DNA from: Maylandia zebra
Taxonomy: Eukaryota > Chordata > Actinopteri > Cichliformes > Cichlidae
Assembly: GCF_041146795.1 (NCBI RefSeq)
Contig: NC_135172.1
Coordinates: forward strand, 36,689,623 to 36,753,622
DNA length: 64,000 nt
Reading direction: 5' to 3'
In this document: positions 53,514 to 64,000 of the stretch, in pieces
How positions within the stretch are numbered: position 1 is the first letter of the stretch
Layout: every line of letters begins with the position of its first letter
Translations under genes and position numbers: made by a program
The notes under the pieces: generated by a model
Databases searched by the model: none
What the model was told of the DNA's origin: nothing
What the model saw: the letters and a program-made list of their open reading frames with translations, nothing else

Positions 53514-53518
<5 letters not shown>

Positions 53519-53583
<65 letters not shown>
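53519..53583. repeat. (TA)n microsatellite
   Basis: About 65 bp of TA repeats. Confidence 0.98.
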
Positions 53584-53585
<2 letters not shown>

Positions 53586-54077
53586 ATATACCACCTCTTG
53601 AAAAAAAAAGTGATTGTATTTGAATTAAAAAGAAAGAACACATGTTGAAAGCTGCCAGACATTCATTAAATCATATCAAACTACTAGCAAAATTCTATCT
53701 ACTTAATTCCTTGTGCTCTCAGTTCTAGAGAAGTACTTTTTTGCTATTAGTTACCATAAACCCCAGAAAGGCCTTATTACTGGCAAACACCAACTATTAA
53801 AGCCAAGAAGTAATAAAATCTGTATCCGAAAGATCTTATGACTTATAGGGATTTGTATTTTTCGTGCTGCTGAAGATTTACAACTGCAATTATTCATGGG
53901 TAGCAAGACAGTCCCAGTTTAGTAAAGTTTTATTGCTCTCTTCAAATTCTTGTTGCCAATCTCTGAGTCTGTGTTTCAGCAAATTCCTTTTGATACTGAG
54001 AAAAGAACCTAAACAATGCACATGATCTCCTGATGGTTTTAAATGATTGAAGAATTGACCAGAATGTGCAGACATTA

Positions 54078-54082
<5 letters not shown>

Positions 54083-54158
<76 letters not shown>
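54083..54158. repeat. (TA)n microsatellite
   Basis: About 76 bp of TA repeats, followed by two copies of atatcgagcac. Confidence 0.98.
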
Positions 54159-54161
<3 letters not shown>

Positions 54162-55940
54162 GCACGATATAAGATATATCGAGCACACCATTTGTGTTTA
54201 CATACGGTGGATAATTTAGATGTAGTCTACACTACAAAAGGAGCTTTACATATGTTGCTTTATTTAAACAGTTACACCTTGCTATAAAATTGTCAGCACT
54301 ATTAATCGGGCTCAAAGATAATGTATGATGATCTACCTTTGATTTGCAAAGCTGCCTATTGTCTCATGTTTCTGATCTATAGTGGGTGACCTCCTGTGAT
54401 TATAAAAGTGAATGTCATGCGTTTCCATCCTATCCTGAGATCGTGAGAATACTCCAGGCTTTGCTCACAGTAATTAGTACTTGGTCACGAAAATCAAATA
54501 ACATGCAGTCAATAAAGGCAAGCAGGTACAAATAAAATGGAAAAATAATGGGGAGATGGGGATTATGGCAGCCACACTCATGGGTCAGTTGAACTACCAA
54601 CTGTAATTATAAACTCTATGTATAAAGTGGCTGTAGCGAGCATTCATCCACTGTAACCCAGTTCCTTTCTTTTCCTGGAGCATCGAGTTAGCTTTTTTTG
54701 GTGATTCTTTGTTTATTAAGCCAGATTTAACTGTATTCGTATGAGAGGATGAAGTGCTTAGCTTGGTTCACGAAGCGCATGCAACCAGGGCTCAAATGTG
54801 AGCATCAAAAGGTCTCGAAAACTCCTCAAGCAGCCACTTGAGGCTGGTTTCAAAATATGATCCTTACCCATAGATTACCAAACTAAAATGACTACCAAGA
54901 GTCAAAGAAAAAGGCACAAAGTTATACTGGTGCTTTCCTTTTACCTCGAACGTTGGAGCTGAAAATGACGTCATACCCAAGTTGACAGCGTTCCTGTAGC
55001 AGTAGTCAGAAAAACTGGCGTTCGTTTGCTCCCTAGCAAGTTAGCCTTTCAGTTTTCACTGGAATATAACACAAACACTTTTTTCCCTCCCCCCATTAAA
55101 AACACTGCTGTAGCGCATTCATGAATACACCCTGGTTTAGTTTCTGTATGGCTTATTTAGTGAGTCACAAACATCTAACAGTGATAATGCAGACTACAAA
55201 TTATTTAACTTGATCTTTTACTGATGGACATTAAACAATTCTATTTTTCAGGAATGAAGGATAAAACTGCATATTAACCCCTGAAGTCAGGACCTGACCT
55301 TATGCTAAGGTAAATGGATCTTCACACAGGGCTGCAATAGCATAAAGCAAATGTAAAGATTGACCTGCAGTCAGGCAGCCGCCATTAATAAGCAGCTGAA
55401 AGTGAAATCTGCATATTTCAATATCTCATCTAACATGTGCAGGCTGAACCACTTATGATGGCACAATCAAACTGAACATTTTACTATGGCTCTGTCTGTG
55501 GTTTTTATTTTTTTTATATTTATCAATTCACATACAATGAATAAATATCAGATTTTCAGTTTTTTTAATAACATTATTATCATCTGCTCAACCAACAAGA
55601 TGATTAATACCCCCCACTACTGGCCATGAGTCAGCATGTATCATATGCTCATGCTCAAAAAAAAATGCTAAAACTAGGAGAAATCAGGTTTGGGTCACAA
55701 CTGAATGGACATATGGACAGAATGATACTGAGTCAGGGGGGGAATGAACATTTGGCTCAAGCTACACAACCTGATGAATATTAGGGGCCCCTGGACAAGC
55801 CTTCTTGCTCAGTGACCTAATGTACCCAGAACAGCTGTGTGAGGCTGCTTAGCAGTTAGGCCTGGATGACAAGTCATTGCTCAGCTTGATATATGAACTA
55901 TTACATGTGAAACAGAATGGTATGGTGGTGGTAGTGGTGG

Positions 55941-55941
<1 letters not shown>

Positions 55942-55972
<31 letters not shown>
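55942..55972. repeat. (GT)n microsatellite
   Basis: About 30 bp of GT repeats after several ggtggt units. Confidence 0.95.
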
Positions 55973-55973
<1 letters not shown>

Positions 55974-56327
55974 TGTACTTGGATTAATATGTTCTTATCA
56001 TGCGTGTTTAGGGAGTCGAGCTTTTGGTCAAAGGCAGCTAAAAGTTATTAAAATATTGGTCTTTGCAGCTCTTGCCGATAAGAAAAACACTAAAGCAACT
56101 TAAGGCACAATTATATGAAAAATATGTTATGTATGTGGGGGTAACTGGATACATGTACAAATGGAAATATCTAAAGTCCATGAGTATCTTTATTTCACCA
56201 GTTTCTCACTTTCTCATCAACACTGACACTTTTCAGACAGGCAGACTGACCTTCCTGCAGCAAGCACAAAAGTAACACAACACAAAAGTAAAAATTTGCC
56301 TTCAGAAAACAGAACCAAGGCCTGACA

Positions 56328-56333
56328 TTTATT
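56328..56333 (-). terminator. coq7: coq7 polyadenylation signal AATAAA
   Basis: First AATAAA after the coq7 stop on the minus strand, about 150 nt downstream, in ordinary AT-rich 3' UTR-like sequence. Confidence 0.6.
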
Positions 56334-56482
56334 ACAGAAATTTTAACAGATACGATCAGGTACAGGTACGTTGTGCTTCATTTACATTTACAAAGATGCA
56401 GAGTGAGAACACAGGTCCAAATTAAGTCATTTACAAACTTGAGTCAGAATAACAAAACAATTCAACTGCTTTAAGAACAGTG

Positions 56483-59400
56483 TTAGATACGTTGGGAAAC
56501 ATATATTGCAGCTTTGCAGCCTAACTGTATTGCATTTTTTAATAGCCAGTATCCAGGTACCTAAAACACACACACACAAAACACACATTTAGGCAGCAGT
56601 ACTTTCAACAACTTAAAAATTGTAAAGACAGTTAAATACTCTAATGAAGCAATATTTATTTATTTCTGTGTGGAGTCATTTTTCTAATTGATATAAAATT
56701 AGTTTTCGGTGCTGTCAACAAAGCAAAGGTGGCTATTTTAAGGAATCTAAAAAATAAGACATATAAGAGTTATTTATCATTTTTTTCTCTGACACATAAT
56801 TCCATATATCTTGCTTCATATATTTGCTGTCTTCAGCATATATCTATAATGTAGAAAGTAATAAAAATAAAGAAAAAAAAAACATTGAATGAGAAGGTGT
56901 GTCCAAAGTTTTGACTGGCAGTGTGTATATATTACATTTAAAGACATAAAATACACTTACATTTTCAGCATCGTGCGCCAGTCCTGTATCATGATGTTCC
57001 ATCTCATCATCTCTAAATTCCTTTATCACCTGTTAAATATATTCATGATAAAACAAATTAATTTAATTAATTAATTACATTTCACTGCACAAAATTCTCA
57101 AGCTATTTGGCCTTGAGTTGGTTACATTAAACCCATTTTCTTTTCAAAATAACTGCAAATAACTGAGTCATGAAAAATTTTATACACCGTGGTCAGAAAA
57201 TGTGTATCTAATAAGAACTGCTTTGTGCTGAAAAGTGCTTTGTCCCCATCTGGAAACATCCAGAGAGGTAGAGTCACTCTTGACAGTATATATGAAAAAG
57301 CCACTGGTGAAATGCCAATTTTATTCCATGTGCTATGATCTGTGAAGCTGCGTTGGTGTGTGGAACTTGTCCAAATTAGAAGTTAAATAAACTTCAACCT
57401 GCATCAGTGCGCAGTAACAAATGTCAGTAGCCATTAAGTGATGTAATTGTGTAATGGCGAAAGCACTGAAGTCAAAAATGTCAAAAATCATGCTGCATAA
57501 CCTTGGAGAAATTGCCTATAAAACTGTAAAACTCTCCAAGTAAACCTGAACTGTACTGAACTGCTTAGATAAACAGAAAAAATTCCACCCACGAATAGAT
57601 TTAACACTGAAAGTCAACAGAGATCCAGGAAGAGAACAAGGCTGTGCCAGAGGTTTGACTGTGGTTGGCTTACATGCAAAAAAGAAAAAAAAAGAAAATG
57701 ATCCAGCTGCTAGGATTGCACTAAACAATAAATGAGTGAAACAATCAACAAAGACAGTTGTAATTTTTTAATAAATGCAATTAGAAATATGCACAAGCTA
57801 ACTATAAACCCATATGGAAAAGAAATAGTAAAAACATATATGATTTACTCATGAAAGTGGCCACTTTCATGAGTAAATCATATATAAATCATATAAGGCT
57901 TGCATGATTTACTCATGAAAGTGGCCACCTTCTCATTACTTTCATATATTTTTTTAGTAAGTATACAAAACATACAAGTTTCATTATATAATTTTTCAAG
58001 GGATCTTATATGTGTTTTCACTCTTGTATGCTTTTCATACAAGTTTCATACAAGACAGATAAAAACTTTATAAGATTTATATATATCTTTTCCATATGGG
58101 AAAGACCGAGACCATTTCAGACTCATATTGGCATTAATGGGATACAGACATCATTGAATGAAATTTTCCTCAAACAAAATTTAAGGTGGTTTTATTTATT
58201 TGCTGGTTAGATAACTCTTACTTAAATGTAGTAATGTTAGTAAAAGGCGATTAGCGATTAGGTACAAAGCTGTATTAACTAGCTTGAAACTGAGTTTAAT
58301 TGATTAATTATTATTTAGCGTGGCTTGTAACAATCACCATAATCAAAAACATTCAACATTATTTCCATTTTGGTATGCTAGACTCTAATCTCTTTTTTTT
58401 GGAGGGGCAGGTGCCTAATATTATCACCCTTCGGCTCCTCTTTAGACTCAGCTGTTGCCACAATCTCATAATGAACAATATGAATTTCATGCACAGTAAA
58501 GGGCAACCACAGAGCAGAGCTACGGAGATAAGAGACTCACTTGTAAGAGTTCAGTGTATCTCTCTGGGTCCTTCTCCATCAGAGTTCTTATCTGGCTGTT
58601 ATAGTGTTCAGTGATACTCTCTTCCACTGCCACAGTACAGGCCATGGCCCCTTCTTTTCCCAGTAATGCAGATGATGCCCCTTCAAAAGAGAGAGATACA
58701 TGCTGTTAACATTTAATGAAGAGATTTCCTACTGCTTACTGTTTATACACTTGTTAATGACACGTCAGGGAGCCATTGTGAAATTCAATAATCATTACTC
58801 TTTGATGCATTTGTTTATCTTCTCAGCAAAATTATGTCTTTATGTGTTGTACCAACCTAATACAAACCCAGCAATATTCCAGAAAGGTAACAGTGCTGTG
58901 GGGCGAACTCTGTTCTCAGCAAGAATTTCATTGAATTTCTCAAGGTGTTTCTTTTCTTGATCCCACATTTCCTGTAGGAAAAAAAGCGCAAAGTGTCAAA
59001 ATTTAGGGACATATACTGATTAGGGCTGTTCGATATAACGATATATGTCAGATGACGATATAAAAACGTCTATCGTTTCATTTTACGCTATCGTTTGATT
59101 CCTGGTGTTGCAAAATAAATTGTTTATGGCAATATTTTTCCATCGTTTTGATGGTCACTGTAGTGGCTATATTAATTTCTTAAAGTTCTCTCCTTCTCTT
59201 ATATTTAATATAATCACACTACGGACGGACAAGCGCCTGTTTTTATGCATTGTCGTTAGCAACAACAACGGTAACAGCATCGCGTGTTCGCTTGTTTATT
59301 TTCCACATAAACCTTTCACAATAAAGCTCAAGATCCTGTTGAGACTTTTCAAAGTAAACTGAATCACGTGAAAGAGTATGCAGACTGTTTACGGATGAGA

Positions 59401-61339
59401 AGCAAAAAGGAGCCATCAGGTGCTAAAAAATAAACCTTAGACTCAAACGTTAGAACAAGCTTTTCCCCGCAGCACGCCCTGTAATAAATACTCACAAAGA
59501 AAACGGCGGCCGTTACAACTTATGTATAAAAATGTATCGTTTCATGCATCGGTTAAAACACTGGTCATATCGCACAGCCCTAATACTGTGGGGGCTGTGC
59601 GATATGAAAACATACGGACACTTTTAACATAAATTTAAAAAAAAAAAAAAAAAAGGAAGGGAAAATTAAAAAAAAAAAAAAGGGTACAGCTGTCACTTTC
59701 ATTTTTATTGCACAAAAAAAAAAAAAAAAAAAAAAAATCAGGACCATGAGGCTAAAGTGCAAACTGCACACAGAAACAACTATCCAATGCAGCAGCTAAC
59801 ATGAGATCAGCTCTTTCAGTGATGAGCAATAAGGCCTCTGTTAGTTTACCCTCTATTTCTAACCATTCCTAGTTCTATGTGCCATGTCTGGAGAACTGAC
59901 TGAAGGAAAGATCTTGTGTATGTCCTCGTTAGGATAAAGATCTGTGGCAGTCAGTGGGAATTTAGACTTTTTATATGGTTAACTGGTAATCATGTGACAA
60001 TTCTTCTCAGGTTGTAGAAGAACCAGGATGTAATTTGCAGGGGAGTCTATATGTCCCTATAAGTAAGTTTTACTAAAGTTTTTTTAATTTAAAAAAAAAA
60101 GAGAGAGAGAAATGAACTGGATTCAGAATTTTGTGAGACTCAGAAACCCCCTAGAAATACTGTTTATCAACCACATGCCTGAGAATTAACATCAAACAGC
60201 AGTGAGATGTGCAGCCTGTTCTTTCATCTTATTGAATTTCATCAGCTGCCTGCAAGATCCTGCAGAAATCATGTGCACGGTTTACTGGCTTTACGTGATG
60301 GTGCTGCAGCTGCTGTGACAGGCTGATGGAGAGGAACAGACATGCTCGTATGTAAAAAGATCAACCCTAATACGGGCATCTTTCACTGCATCATTCAGCT
60401 TATTTCATTTAAAATATTGTATTTAAGAGGAAGGAAGAAGAAGGAAGATTTAAATGGATTGTTACGCTCGACTGGATTGCCTTTGTCCAAAGAGGCAAAC
60501 ATGACACTAAGAGTACTATGCATAATCATTTAATTAAAGGTAATTTGAGTATTCTTGTAAAAGCTGCTGTTATGTTTAAATTTATATAATAATTCAATAA
60601 ACTTAACCACAGCAACAACTGGGGGCTGAACCCCCTGTTATTTATTTGTTTTTTTTAAATAAATTATAATCTTGGTGTGACACAGAAGTAATGAAATGAT
60701 CAGTTTATATCAGTTTATTCGGTTAATACCTGAATGAATGGCCCAGTCTTCGATCGACCCAACACTGCCATCTGGCCGGCGTAGATGCGGTTGGCTCCAT
60801 ATTCTCCAGCATGGTCCACGCGCAGCATCCGGTGCACCATCTCCTTCTCCTCACTGTCGCGCGGGGGCGGAATTACTCCGTAAGCGCGAGAGCTCTGCTG
60901 CAGAGTTAGTGCTAAAACAAAGTAAAAGACGTATGTAAAGCTCCTTCAGTCAACCGCCTTGAAGCTGAAACATTTATAATTACACGACTCTTAAGTGCCC
61001 ACTATGAAGGTCACGCATTTACTTCGTTTACAAACTAAGTAAATGTCAAGAGTTTGAGTTGAGAAAACTGACAATGACGAGTAATCTATCAAATATTTGA
61101 TTTAGGCTACATTACGTTTACAAGTGTAGACCCAGTCTAGTCTTACACCTACAGATAAACGTAAACTGTACGCACTGATAGACGCTACATACTGTGAGGG
61201 TTAGATAAGTGTTTTTAGCATGTAGCACCGTAGCTTCCAGGTATCACTGCTTACCTCTGCATTTTAAACACTGACGAATCATCGCTGTGCTATTACTCTG
61301 TGGCCAGTGGCAAAAAACTCTAAGTGCGGCTGTCTGCAT
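56483..61339 (-). CDS. coq7: COQ7, 5-demethoxyubiquinone hydroxylase, six coding exons
   Basis: Mitochondrial di-iron monooxygenase that hydroxylates demethoxyubiquinone, the penultimate step of ubiquinone synthesis; known to act with COQ9 at the inner membrane. Exons in transcript order: 61255-61339, 60730-60911, 58857-58971, 58541-58680, 56961-57029, 56483-56560. They join in frame to 222 aa plus TAA (human about 217). Residues 1 to about 45 are basic and Ser/Gln/Cys-rich with few acids, consistent with a mitochondrial presequence. The core contains [47 protein letters not shown] and DDEMEHHD. The inferred iron ligands Glu65, Glu95, His98, Glu147, Glu183 and His186 are all present, each offset by +5 from the human numbering. 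The last exon ends AAIYVSQRI, a little divergent from the usual AIYLSERL. Intron 2 holds a hAT-like element and intron 4 a palindromic MITE. No frameshift or stop was seen, so the gene looks functional. Confidence 0.96.
57809..58101. mobile_element. MITE-like inverted-repeat element with internal palindrome, in coq7 intron 4
   Basis: Ends are CCCATATGGAAAAGA and its reverse complement at 58087-58101, with similarity extending several bases further. Inside, 57836-57885 is a perfect 50-bp palindrome centred on gtgg|ccac. A third copy of gatttactcatgaaagtggc follows at 57905. Target duplication is unclear. Confidence 0.65.
59021..59582. mobile_element. Non-autonomous hAT-like element in coq7 intron 2, 562 bp
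   Basis: The left end TAGGGCTGTTCGATAT and right end (reverse complement) TAGGGCTGTGCGATAT differ at one base. The flanks ATACTGAT (59013-59020) and ATACTGTG (59583-59590) match at 6 of 8 positions, the hAT duplication length. No transposase frame. A second TIR-like word, ggggctgtgcgatatga, starts at 59591 just outside it. Confidence 0.8.
59638..59737. repeat. Poly-A tracts
   Basis: Three A-runs of roughly 13-23 bases, next to a hAT-like end word. Confidence 0.9.
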
Positions 61340-61439
61340 GATAGTCCGGTAATGGTTTAACTAGCTGTGTAATTTAAAAAAAACGTTCAAAAACATGCAT
61401 CAAACTGACATTGAACGCCAGTAACTGCACGTAACGGAC

Positions 61440-62320
61440 GTCTGCTCTTCTTCTTCGTTTATTTAATTGCGGGCGCCAACTAGCGTTTAGGATGTGTTAC
61501 CACCACCTATCGAGTTTCCCTCCCTGGGAGGAGGAATATTTTCTCTGTCAACCATCATGTTTCTGAATTAGGTGAACTAAAATTAAACTAAAAACTACGT
61601 TTTTGAAGTTTTTGAAATAATAAGTTAAATTGAGGAAAATAAAAACCAGTCAGCTTTTTTTGTTGTAACACAGCCTGGCTGATGATCAGACTTGTTGACA
61701 AGATAGCTGCCTAAACAGTAAAGTGTTATATTTTGATCATGATACCTATTTTGAAGGTCGCAAATATTGATCATGCCATTTTATTATATTTAAAAGTCAG
61801 GACGAGGCATTAACCCATTACAGTTGGTTGCTGGTTATTCTAATGTGTGAAGCACAGAAAGAAATTTATAGGTTTTGCTATAATTGGTTGGGCGTGTTGC
61901 ACAAACTAATTAGTAAAATAAACTGAGAAGTAAAAGAGGTTTCTGAACAGCCACGTTCAGGACAAAATAACCTTGCTTCACTACAATGTGTCCAATAATT
62001 TTTGAGGAATAGTGATTCTTGTGAGTTGTCCCTTCACCTCAGCCTTCATATGACTCTCTAAGCAGGACTGCTGTGGTTAAAAAATAAAAATAAAAATTCA
62101 GAAAATTCTTCCAAATGGCATTGAAACTAGCTTAGCTGTTTCAGGCTGTTTTTGCTGTGCGTGTTATACTAAAAGAGTATGAAATACTAATATGCAGTAA
62201 GTGAAAGTAGCAATACAACAGTGTTAAAATACAATACAATCCCAGCCTATCTAAGCCTATCCCAGCTGATTACCACTCCTACTCAGGGCAAATATATAGA
62301 GACAGAAAAACACTTACTAC
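61440..62320. other. Region upstream of coq7, no gene seen
   Basis: The first 100 bp above the coq7 ATG is GC-richer and may hold its promoter (no TATA seen). The rest is AT-rich with no recognised feature. Confidence 0.4.
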
Positions 62321-62334
62321 ATGAGCATATCTTT

Positions 62335-62705
62335 GAACTGCTGGAGTACCCGATGGAAACCTACACAGGCACATGGAGAACATGGAAAATTAATTTAAAT
62401 TCAATTTAATTCATATAGTGACAAATCACAGTAGCATCGCCACCTCAAGACAGTTTATACTGTAAGGTAAAGACCCTACAATAGTACAGAGAAAACCTCA
62501 ACAATCTGATGACCCTCTATGAGCAAGCACTTGGCAACGGTGGTAAGGAAAAACTCCCTTGTAACAGGAAGAAACCTCTGGAAGAATTGACAGAAAAGGG
62601 GCAGCCACTCCACACAGAAATGCCCCAGTTAACCAGAGGACTCAAACTCAAGATCTTCATGTTATGTGGTGACAATGCTAACCACTCCACCATGTGCTGC
62701 CCAGA
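62335..62705 (-). repeat. tRNA-like fish repeat split by another repeat
   Basis: The minus strand reads gggcagcacatggtggagtg, gttagcattg, gagtttgagtcctctggtta and ggcatttctgtgtggagtg (62705-62600). The expected continuation resumes at 62385-62340 as catgttctccatgtgcctgt and ccatcgggtactccag. The interspersed repeat at 62390-62600 lies between. Confidence 0.7.
62390..62600 (+). repeat. Abundant fish interspersed repeat, copy 4, nested
   Basis: Carries aattcaatttaattcatata, gacaaatcacagtagcatcg, actgtaaggtaaagacccta, gagcaagcacttggcaacgg and aggaaaaactcccttgtaac, in the same order as the copy at 665-930. It interrupts the tRNA-like repeat on the other strand. Confidence 0.75.
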
Positions 62706-62709
62706 CTCA

Positions 62710-64000
62710 AACCTCTGTTTATCCGTACTAAATACTAGTTAATGCCTCAAGAAGGAAAACCTAATCATCAGAATGGCTAATTTCAGGATTTTACACGTTA
62801 TACTATAAGATATTTATTGTTGATTCATTGAGAAGTACATCTCTTTACATTCCCCAGCTTGTTTAGCTATTTTATCCCCTTGTGATTTACTCCCCATATA
62901 AGCCTGACCTATGGTTCTATAAGATGTAGTTGCACTAGTGTTTAGTATGTTTAACAGAGTGTATCTGGGCTATTTAGGTAGCCAGTTTGAAAATAATATG
63001 TCCCTGTGTAGTTTATTTTGTTCAATCCACTGTAATACTGTTACAATGTATATAATTTTGGAAACAAAGAACACCTTAGAGATCAAGTTTCCTTTGATCT
63101 GTCAATCATAACTATATCTGCCTTATTTCCTTTTTAAAAATAGTTTCTATAACTGAAATAAAACTTAATTTTCTTTAAAATAAAGATCAGAGAGAAGAAC
63201 ATGTCAGAATAACTACTAGAAAATGAGCTAAAGACCTCTGTGTTTCCTTATGTAACACTTTGTCTTTTACCATTTAGTCACTTCCCAAACAATTTCTTCC
63301 CTTCTGCCCCCGTGCAAAATTATAGTGCATGTATTTTTCCATATGCAAACATGTCTCTTTGTTTGCACACAGATCAAAATATCCTTAAAGGTTCGTCACA
63401 GGATGGCATGCTTTTTAACAATCATTTTATTAAAACAATAGCAAGAACCTTAAAGAGAACTGATTTATATTAAAATTTTCTGTAATGATTTTTGTCAGTA
63501 CTAGAAATCAGAAATTCTCTTAACTTGGATAAAGGTCTGGAAGCAGAGGATCATCAATGAAGCTACCTTGTCTGAAGGTTTGGTTTGTTGATTTTTAATG
63601 TGAGGCTTGCAGTCAGCATGAGCAGTTTAGAATATTTTATTAAAATATTGCTTAGCTTACAAAGATACCAGCTCATATTAAGAAAACACAATGAGCTTTG
63701 AAGTACTTTATTAAAAATCATTATACCTAAAATATTCAGCACAAAGCTGCAGGCAGTTCTTTGGTGCAAGAAGAAAGCCTGAATATGTTCATCAAGATAA
63801 CTGAGAAACTAAGATACATTATAAAATGTAGTCTTATTTGGTTCTTGTGCCTCCTCGTTCTCGGTGTTTGCTTCAGCATGACCAGGAAGGACTCAAAGTG
63901 TTCTGTTGTATAATCCTCCATTGAGTCACTAGCTGCTTATTGCTGTGCAGGTTCACAGGGTCAGCATTCTGGGCAACTAGTCACTAGCCTGTCGCAGGAT
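62710..64000. other. No gene recognised
   Basis: AT-rich sequence with no exon-like segment or repeat that I can name. Confidence 0.5.

Larger units (their letters stand above)
46710..56300. other. Gene-free spacer between Notum-family and coq7
   Basis: About 9.6 kb. It contains the poly-G tract, two candidate conserved stretches (47930-48180, 49600-49850), two long TA microsatellites, a GT microsatellite and decayed repeats. No exon recognised. Confidence 0.5.

Noticed and set aside
53890-54186. 98-codon minus-strand frame
   Set aside because: Half of it is Tyr-Ile repeats from the TA microsatellite; no other support.

Overview
The window looks like teleost fish nuclear DNA, probably from a percomorph, possibly a cichlid. 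It is AT-rich and gene-poor, with intron-containing vertebrate genes and fish-typical transposons: RTE/Rex3-like and L2/Maui-like LINEs, a Penelope-like element, Tc1/mariner and hAT elements, and short interspersed repeats. Long dinucleotide microsatellites are common. The clade is inferred from repeat content and has not been tested by alignment.

Three host genes were reconstructed exon by exon, all on the minus strand. In genomic order they are rps15a (coding 31650-36531, plus a 5'TOP leader exon at 37352-37380), a Notum-family Wnt deacylase most like notum2 (39917-46400), and coq7 (56483-61339). Each joins through consensus splice sites into one open frame, of 130, 513 and 222 codons. They cover unrelated functions: the 40S ribosomal subunit, extracellular Wnt inactivation, and mitochondrial ubiquinone synthesis. 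They are neighbours, not a pathway.

The first 31 kb holds no gene I can support. Its main content is two nested transposon stacks. At 1531-3818 a TA-flanked MITE carries a hAT derivative (1731-2471) and, at its far end, a 5'-truncated Rex3-like LINE (2647-3805) with an 11-bp target duplication. At about 9430-14775 an old Rex3-like LINE is split by a Penelope-like element. That element is itself interrupted by a 677-bp solo LTR (11036-11712) and by a complete Tc1-like DD37E transposon (12241-13803) sitting in the tyrosine codon of the YIG motif. From 14.8 to 31 kb the DNA is mostly unique sequence with an L2 copy, a MITE, a decayed Tc1 element and several stretches that look like conserved non-coding elements.

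From 31 to 64 kb the three genes alternate with introns and spacers carrying repeats. These include a second L2 copy in the last rps15a intron, a 562-bp hAT-like element in coq7 intron 2, a MITE with a 50-bp perfect palindrome in coq7 intron 4, and nested short repeats at 62.3-62.7 kb. I saw no CRISPR array, operon, phage, rRNA or tRNA gene. No wholly new biological system is evident; the strongest observations are the nested insertions, the IR/DR-type DD37E transposon and the divergent Notum gene.
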